Origin: Bacillota bacterium | GTDB taxonomy: Bacteria; Bacillota; Clostridia; Christensenellales; SZUA-584 | NCBI GenBank assembly: GCA_023415915.1 | Contig: JAEZIZ010000075.1 | Coordinates: 1 to 8,866, forward strand | Direction of reading: 5' to 3' | Length of the DNA stretch: 8,866 nucleotides | In this document: positions 5,330-8,866 of the stretch, in pieces | Layout: every line of letters begins with the position of its first letter | Numbering within the stretch: the first letter of the stretch is position 1 | Translations under genes and position numbers: made by a program | Notes under the pieces: model-generated | What the model was told of the DNA's origin: nothing | Databases searched by the model: none | Seen by the model: only the letters and a program-made list of their open reading frames with translations

Positions 5330-5503
5330 GTGGCTGAAATACGTGTCGGGGAGAACGAGTCTTTGGAAAACGCGCTGAAGCGTTTTAAGAGGCTCACCGC
5401 GAGAGAAGGCACATTGGCAGAGCTCAGAAAGCGCGAGCATTATGAGAAGCCCAGTGTCAAGAGAAAGAAAAAGGCGGAAGCTGCGCGCAAGAGAAAACAC
5501 TGA
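5330..5503 (+). CDS. rpsU: 30S ribosomal protein S21
   Basis: A 57-aa protein starting with GTG: MAEIRVGENESLENALKRFK at the N-terminus, then an Arg/Lys-rich helix ending in RKKKAEAARKRKH. This is the standard S21 pattern and length. S21 sits on the platform of the small subunit near the 16S 3' end and helps initiation. The GTG start is decided by the strong SD GGGAGGGAGGG (5313-5323) 6-7 nt upstream; the ATG at 5311 is in another frame. The gene has its own consensus promoter (5241-5269) and a terminator (5562-5588). In Bacillus rpsU is followed by yqeY and then the nfeD-type yqeZ; yqeY is absent here, and nfeD follows 158 bp later. Confidence 0.96.
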   Translation: MAEIRVGENESLENALKRFKRLTAREGTLAELRKREHYEKPSVKRKKKAEAARKRKH

Positions 5504-5561
5504 TATATTTGCTTCAGGCTGTTTTGGTCTGAGGCATAAGCGGCATACATATTCGCATAAT

Positions 5562-5588
5562 AAGCCCGGGGCATAACGCTTCGGGCTT
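5562..5588 (+). terminator. Terminator after rpsU
   Basis: AAGCCCGGGGC (5562-5572) and GCTTCGGGCTT (5578-5588) pair over 11 bp, including two G-U pairs, around the loop ATAAC. TTGTTATAT follows. The stem is strong and the T-run imperfect, so termination may be partial, which would allow readthrough into nfeD. Confidence 0.65.
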
Positions 5589-5615
5589 TGTTATATATCG
5601 ATGGAGCGCACTGCG

Positions 5616-5633
5616 TGTTATCCATGGATAACA
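5616..5633. promoter_or_regulatory. Perfect 18-bp palindrome upstream of nfeD
   Basis: TGTTATCCATGGATAACA reads the same on both strands. It ends 13 bp before the nfeD SD (AAAGGAGAG, 5647-5655). It looks like an operator for a dimeric regulator, or a 7-bp stem with a CATG loop in the nfeD leader. No regulator is identifiable. Confidence 0.45.
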
Positions 5634-5661
5634 AATAAGGTGAAGTAAAGGAGAGCTGCGT

Positions 5662-6954
5662 ATGAAAATTAAACGTCTGCTGCCGGTTTTAACAGCCGTT
5701 GTGTGCGTTTTGGGGTTGCTGCCATCCGTTTTTGCCTCGGGCAGTCGGGTCATACTCGCGGAAGTTACGGGCGAGGTCAACGCTGCGATGACGGCGTATA
5801 TCAAGAGCGAGATAGCGGCGGCGGAGAGCTCTGATAGCCCGCTGGTATTGATGCTGGATACTTACGGCGGCGAGATACTGGAGGCCGACAACATAAAGCA
5901 GGCAATCTTAGGCGCGGATGTTCCCGTTGACTGCTATATCACGCGCAACGCGCTCTCCGCGGGTACGCTTATCGCAATATCGTGCGAGCGTATCGTTATG
6001 TCTCCTTCGGCCGTGATAGGCGCTGCGGAGACTATACCCAACGATGAAAAGACGCTTTCGACCTGGGTCGGCATACTTGCTTCCGCGGCGGAAGCGCGAG
6101 GGCGAGACACCAAAGTTGTTGCGGCGATGGCGGACAAGGACGTTGCTATTGAAGGGGTTAAGGAAGCGGGATCGCTGCTTGCTTTGGGAGCGACTGACGC
6201 AAAAACCTTAAGAATATCGGACGGTACGGCTGACAGCCAAGAGGCTGCGCTATCGCTGCTCGGCTACGGCGATTATGCTGTAGCGTACCATGAGATGAGT
6301 TTTCCGGTTAAGGCGGCGCAGTTTTTAACGTCCAACGCCGTAGCTAGCATACTGTTTATCGCGGCAATAATACTCATGTTCATAGAGATATTCGTGCCGG
6401 GGTTCGGAATATTCGGGGTGCTCTCGATAATCTGCTTCGCGCTGTATTTCGGGGGCAGCCTGCTCGCGGGCTTTGCCGAGTGGTGGAGCGTAGCGCTTTT
6501 CGTAGTAGGCATAGGCTGCCTTATAGCCGAAGCGGCGATCCCGGGGTTCGGAGTGTTCGGCATATTAGGCATAGCGGGCATAATCGCGGCGCTGCTGTTC
6601 TCCTCAAGGGATTTCGTATCGTTTCTCACTGTGCTGGGCGTGGCTATAGCGGGCAGCGCGGTGCTGCTGCCGATAACGTATTATCTGCTCAAGAAATCAG
6701 GGCTGCTGCGCAAAGTGGCGCTAGAAGAGGGCATGCTGCCCGAGAAGGGCTTTGTCAGTCACGAGCAGATACCGAGCCTGCTCGGCAAAAAGGGAGTTGC
6801 GCTTACCGTGCTGCGTCCGGCGGGGATGGCAAGAATAGAGGGCGTAAAACACAGCGTGATATCTTCGGGAGCGTTCATACCGCAGGGTACGAATATTAAG
6901 GTAACAGAGCATACGCCGGGCAGAATAGTCGTAGAAGAGGACGAGGAAGCATGA
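5662..6954 (+). CDS. NfeD-family membrane protein with ClpP-like serine protease domain
   Basis: The 430-aa product matches long-form NfeD (YqeZ-like) proteins, membrane proteins associated with flotillin/SPFH partners in membrane organisation. Order: a signal peptide (1-26, ending VFASG), an extracytoplasmic ClpP-class domain (about 28-215) with DTYGGEI (66-72) and the presumed nucleophile S99 in ALSAGTLIAI, then about four or five membrane segments (225-343) containing the repeated motif PGFG(I/V)FG (246-252 and 294-300), and a C-terminal NfeD OB-fold (about 375-425, GKKGVALTVLRPAGMARIEG). The SD AAAGGAGAG is 6-8 nt before the ATG. The general-base lysine of the Ser-Lys dyad is not obvious: no Lys occurs between T131 and R148, where I would expect it. 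The usual next gene, flotillin-like floA, is not found; a repeat begins 4 bp after the stop and accessory DNA follows. Confidence 0.92.
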   Translation: MKIKRLLPVLTAVVCVLGLLPSVFASGSRVILAEVTGEVNAAMTAYIKSEIAAAESSDSPLVLMLDTYGGEILEADNIKQAILGADVPVDCYITRNALSAGTLIAISCERIVMSPSAVIGAAETIPNDEKTLSTWVGILASAAEARGRDTKVVAAMADKDVAIEGVKEAGSLLALGATDAKTLRISDGTADSQEAALSLLGYGDYAVAYHEMSFPVKAAQFLTSNAVASILFIAAIILMFIEIFVPGFGIFGVLSIICFALYFGGSLLAGFAEWWSVALFVVGIGCLIAEAAIPGFGVFGILGIAGIIAALLFSSRDFVSFLTVLGVAIAGSAVLLPITYYLLKKSGLLRKVALEEGMLPEKGFVSHEQIPSLLGKKGVALTVLRPAGMARIEGVKHSVISSGAFIPQGTNIKVTEHTPGRIVVEEDEEA

Positions 6955-6958
6955 GTTT

Positions 6959-7051
6959 AGATTCCTCGCCTGCGGCTCGGAATGACAGATGTAACTATGA
7001 GCTGGCAGTAGCTTATGTCATTCTGAGGACCGAAGGGACGAAGAATCTTTT
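6959..7051. repeat. Imperfect palindromic repeat unit (left of the GIY-YIG gene)
   Basis: The arm at 6959-6987 begins AGATTCCTCGCC and ends CGGAATGACA. The arm at 7016-7051 begins TGTCATTCTGAGG and ends AGAATCTTTT. They are imperfect reverse complements around a 28-nt loop. This type of sequence (TGTCATTCTGAG...GAATCTTT) occurs as dispersed repeats in many bacterial genomes, often just after stop codons; here it starts 4 bp past the nfeD stop. The second arm lies immediately upstream of the GIY-YIG gene. Confidence 0.75.
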
Positions 7052-7066
7052 ACGGTTGGGAAACAT

Positions 7067-7360
7067 ATGTATTACGTTTATATACTGACAAATTGGAATA
7101 ACAAAGTATTGTATACCGGTGTTACGAATAATTTGGAACGGCGTGTTTATGAACACAAGAACAAGGCTGATAACGGCTTTACTGCAAAATATAATGTGAA
7201 CAAGCTGGTATACTTTGATTTCACGAATGATGTTAGAAACGCTATAGAGAGGGAAAAGCAGATCAAGGGCTGGTCGAGAGAGAAGAAAAACAAATTGGTT
7301 GAAAGTATCAATCCGGAGTGGAGAGACTTGTCTGAAAATTGGAATATGAAGCCCCGATAG
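7067..7360 (+). CDS. Stand-alone GIY-YIG domain nuclease-like protein
   Basis: A 97-aa single-domain member of the GIY-YIG superfamily (short UPF0213/YhbQ-like group). The signature is split as YYVYI (2-6) and LYTGV (15-19). The likely catalytic arginine is R25 or R26 in NNLERRVYEHK, and the metal-binding glutamate is E63 in AIEREKQIKGW. NPEWRDL (82-88) is a typical C-terminal motif of the group. Known relatives cut or are suspected to cut structured DNA, but physiological roles are poorly known. The SD is weak (TTGGG 5-6 nt before ATG). The base composition is clearly more AT-rich than nfeD. The gene fills the interval between inversely oriented repeat arms (7016-7051 and 7362-7392), its TAG stop being 1 bp from the right arm, which suggests a mobile or repeat-associated cassette. 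Confidence 0.9.
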   Translation: MYYVYILTNWNNKVLYTGVTNNLERRVYEHKNKADNGFTAKYNVNKLVYFDFTNDVRNAIEREKQIKGWSREKKNKLVESINPEWRDLSENWNMKPR

Positions 7361-7361
7361 G

Positions 7362-7392
7362 AAAGATTCCTCACCCCCGGTTCGGAATGACA
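7362..7392. repeat. Repeat arm right of the GIY-YIG gene
   Basis: It begins AAAGATTCCTC and ends TTCGGAATGACA. It is in the same orientation as the arm at 6959-6987 and therefore inverted relative to 7016-7051, so the nuclease gene is bracketed by TGTCATTC... and ...GAATGACA. Sequence after it (ACTAAGAGC) also resembles the loop of the left unit (ACTATGAGC), suggesting the start of a second, decayed or interrupted palindrome. Confidence 0.7.
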
Positions 7393-7411
7393 AACGCCAC
7401 TAAGAGCATAT

Positions 7412-7455
7412 AGTAACTTTGTGTCCATTCAACAGTAACATCGTGTCATTGCTAT
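7412..7455. repeat. 22-bp period near-repeat at the presumed right end of the IS
   Basis: AGTAACTTTGTGTCCATTC (7412-7430) and AGTAACATCGTGTCATTG (7434-7451) are related to each other and to AGTAGCTTATGTCATTC at 7007-7023, which is the loop-arm junction of the left palindrome. The exact border between the palindromic repeat and the IS falls somewhere here and cannot be fixed by eye. Confidence 0.4.
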
Positions 7456-7476
7456 GAAAACAGAGGAGAAAAAAGT

Positions 7477-7505
7477 GTACAAAAAAGAAGGTTGTAAACA
7501 CAACC
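7477..7505 (-). terminator. Terminator of the IS110 transposase gene
   Basis: On the minus strand GGTTGT (7505-7500) and ACAACC (7495-7490) form a 6-bp stem with the four-base loop GTTT, followed by TTCTTTTTTG. It lies about 19 nt after the transposase stop codon. Confidence 0.7.
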
Positions 7506-7523
7506 CGTAAAGTAGTATGATCG

Positions 7524-8741
7524 CTAGGTCGTCAGAGAAACGGGAACCGACATTCCTAGCTCTTGTAACTTCCTTAAATAGTATTGAGCTTTTGCTCCTG
7601 AGTTGAATCTCGAGTAATAATTAGCACCCAAATCCTTAAAAGGCACTTTGTTTTTTAGTATATGATATATTGCAATCATCATCGAATGGGCAACCGCAAC
7701 GGTTGCCCTGTTTGCGCCTCGTCTCACGACCAAACGTTGATATTGAGCAAAGAAAAAGCTGTCTTTGTTTCGTTTTGCAGATTTGGCGCATTGAATGAGT
7801 ATGCATTTTAGATGCCTGTTGCCTTTGCTGGATTTGCCGCTTTTACGTTTACCCGCACTTTCATTGTTAGATGGGCAAAGACCTGCCCATGAACAAAGAT
7901 GTGCGTCCGTTGGAAACCGACTCATATCATGGCCTATCTCAGAGATAATCACTTCGGCGCTCCGTTTACCGACTCCGGTTATCTCATCAAGTTTCTTAAT
8001 ATCATCTTCATAACTTTTCATTTGATCGTTAATAATATCATCCAACTCTTTAATGCGCTTAGACATATCATCAATGTGATCAAGAATTGCTCTGACGAGC
8101 AGTTTTTGTGTTGCAGAGAATACTCCATCTAAAGCATCCAGTAGTTCAGCCTTTTTTGATTGCATAGAACTGTGTATCAAATCCCCAATATTCTCTTCAC
8201 TTACTTGCCCCACCAAAGAGTGTTCAATAAGTTTACGGCTGCTCATACCCGTTAAGCTCGATACAAAAGAGCTTAGTTTAATGTTTGCACCTTCCAATAC
8301 TTTTTCCAAACGGTTTGTCTCTCTGGCACGTTCTTCAATCATACTCTTTCGGTAGCGAACAATCTCGCGTATCTCCCGCTGTTCTTTATCGGGAATGTAG
8401 CTGGGTTTTAACAACCCATGTTGCAGTAGATCGGCAATCCACTCCGCATCTTTGATATCTGTCTTTCTACCGGGAACATTTTTCATGTGGTGGGCATTAA
8501 CGACAATGATATTAAGACCAAGCAACTCTAAGATATTATAAATTGGTTTCCAGTAAGAACTTGTGCTCTCCATTGCGACCATCTGACATCCATTCTCGAC
8601 TAGCCAGTTGCCTAGCTCTTTGAGATTTTTTGTCAGAGTCCCAAACTGTCGCAGCTCTGCGTTCCTCCCGTTTCTGAAGCAGGCTACGACTATCTTCTTG
8701 TGTACATCAATCCCACAACAACGCTCATAAACAGGTTTCAT
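7524..8741 (-). CDS. IS110-family transposase (DEDD recombinase)
   Basis: The enzyme catalyses excision and insertion of the IS through a RuvC-like DEDD domain and a C-terminal domain carrying a catalytic serine. In relatives it is guided by a bridge RNA from the element. In the 405-aa product the N-terminal acidic residues are D12 (CCGIDVHKK), E58 (VAMESTSSYW), D95 and D98 (GRKTDIKDAEWIADLL). A helical linker follows, then a helix-hairpin-helix (LDEITGVGKRSAEVIISEIG, 251-270) and the Tnp_20 core GLCPSNNESAGKRKSGKSSK, where S295 is the likely nucleophile. All key residues are present, so it looks active. An ATG 12 nt further upstream is in frame, but GGAGG lies 5 nt before the ATG at 8741, making that the better start. 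It is more AT-rich than the flanking housekeeping genes. Confidence 0.96.
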   Translation of the reverse strand: MKPVYERCCGIDVHKKIVVACFRNGRNAELRQFGTLTKNLKELGNWLVENGCQMVAMESTSSYWKPIYNILELLGLNIIVVNAHHMKNVPGRKTDIKDAEWIADLLQHGLLKPSYIPDKEQREIREIVRYRKSMIEERARETNRLEKVLEGANIKLSSFVSSLTGMSSRKLIEHSLVGQVSEENIGDLIHSSMQSKKAELLDALDGVFSATQKLLVRAILDHIDDMSKRIKELDDIINDQMKSYEDDIKKLDEITGVGKRSAEVIISEIGHDMSRFPTDAHLCSWAGLCPSNNESAGKRKSGKSSKGNRHLKCILIQCAKSAKRNKDSFFFAQYQRLVVRRGANRATVAVAHSMMIAIYHILKNKVPFKDLGANYYSRFNSGAKAQYYLRKLQELGMSVPVSLTT

Positions 8742-8744
8742 ACA

Positions 8745-8752
8745 ACCCTCCA
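8745..8752 (-). promoter_or_regulatory. Ribosome binding site deciding the transposase start
   Basis: On the minus strand the bases after the ATG at 8753 read GGAGGG. They would be codons for the longer form but act as an SD 4-5 nt before the ATG at 8741-8739. Confidence 0.6.
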
Positions 8753-8771
8753 TGGATGAAATTTATGGCGC

Positions 8772-8863
8772 TACCCCTGCCATAATAGCTACATTGCTAT
8801 ACGTCCTTAATGGACAAAGTGTGGTGCTGCAGCAGGGGTAATTTCAGATTCAGAGGCGACCTC
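8772..8863 (-). ncRNA. Structured region upstream of the IS110 transposase: candidate bridge RNA (may be incomplete)
   Basis: TACCCCTGC (8772-8780) and GCAGGGGTA (8832-8840) form a perfect 9-bp outer stem. It encloses two hairpins: ATAGC/GCTAT (8785-8789 with 8796-8800, 6-nt loop) and GTCC/GGAC (8803-8806 with 8812-8815, 5-nt loop). A further small hairpin GAGG/CCTC (8853-8856 with 8860-8863, 3-nt loop) lies at the distal side, which is the 5' side of a transposase-sense RNA. IS110-group elements are known to encode a bridge RNA between the left end and the transposase, built from a 5' stem-loop and two guide loops. Position and architecture fit; identity is inference, and the guide loops were not assigned. 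Confidence 0.5.
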
Positions 8864-8866
8864 AAT

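Larger units (their letters stand above)
7430..8866 (-). mobile_element. IS110-family insertion sequence (right border approximate, far end outside the window)
   Basis: A single DEDD transposase gene on the minus strand, a terminator behind it and a non-coding structured region in front of it. The family lacks ordinary terminal inverted repeats and makes no long target duplications, so the borders cannot be read directly. The right border is placed near 7430 because similarity to the palindromic host repeat fades there. The transposase-upstream end is probably beyond 8866 or close to it. The element occupies the position where floA would be expected after nfeD. Confidence 0.7.

Noticed and set aside
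7454..7510. An 18-codon frame MKTEEKKVYKKEGCKHNP, as a leader peptide or the start of an interrupted gene
   Set aside because: It overlaps the transposase terminator hairpin and A-rich sequence. It has no SD at normal spacing and no recognisable homology.

Overview
The window looks like a chromosomal segment of an uncultured, motile, probably endospore-forming Firmicute of the clostridial type. The evidence is a flagellar sigma (SigD/FliA) promoter ahead of chemotaxis genes, a near-perfect late mother-cell (SigK) promoter ahead of a tiny Gly/Cys-rich coat-like protein, strong Shine-Dalgarno sites, and an rpsU/nfeD pair that recalls the Bacillus rpsU-yqeY-yqeZ-yqfA cluster. Species cannot be named from this sequence alone.

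Layout. 1-2673 (minus strand): an MCP chemoreceptor preceded by cheW, read from a SigD-type promoter near 3083-3110 through an unusually long leader of about 400 nt. The leader holds a strong 16-bp stem with a possible pseudoknot. 3256-3811: two clusters of a GC-rich hairpin repeat flank a self-contained small gene (promoter, SD, 70-aa Gly/Cys protein, terminator) on the minus strand. 3853-5163 (plus strand): a solo ArsR-family metal(loid) sensor and an RluD-type 23S rRNA pseudouridine synthase, followed by an inverted, diverged copy of the hairpin repeat. 5241-5588: a consensus vegetative promoter, a leader hairpin overlapping the SD, a GTG-started rpsU (S21) and a terminator. 5616-6954: an 18-bp perfect palindrome and then an NfeD-family membrane protease-like protein. 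6959-7392: a GIY-YIG nuclease gene enclosed by inversely oriented copies of a dispersed palindromic repeat. 7430-8866: an IS110-family insertion sequence on the minus strand, with a terminator after its transposase and a structured, candidate bridge-RNA region upstream of it. The far end of the IS lies beyond the window.

How it fits together. The left part is a motility regulon unit: the CheW coupling protein and its receptor are made together under the flagellar sigma factor. The middle is housekeeping (rRNA modification, ribosomal protein, membrane homeostasis) with a sporulation gene inserted among repeats. The right part is accessory. The gene that normally follows nfeD (a flotillin-like floA) is not seen, and its place is taken by the GIY-YIG/repeat cassette and the IS. 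The most promising undescribed items are the structured cheW leader, the hairpin repeat with constant flanks and interchangeable stems, the twin-repeat GCLWPLLLLCCCG protein, and the GIY-YIG/palindrome association.
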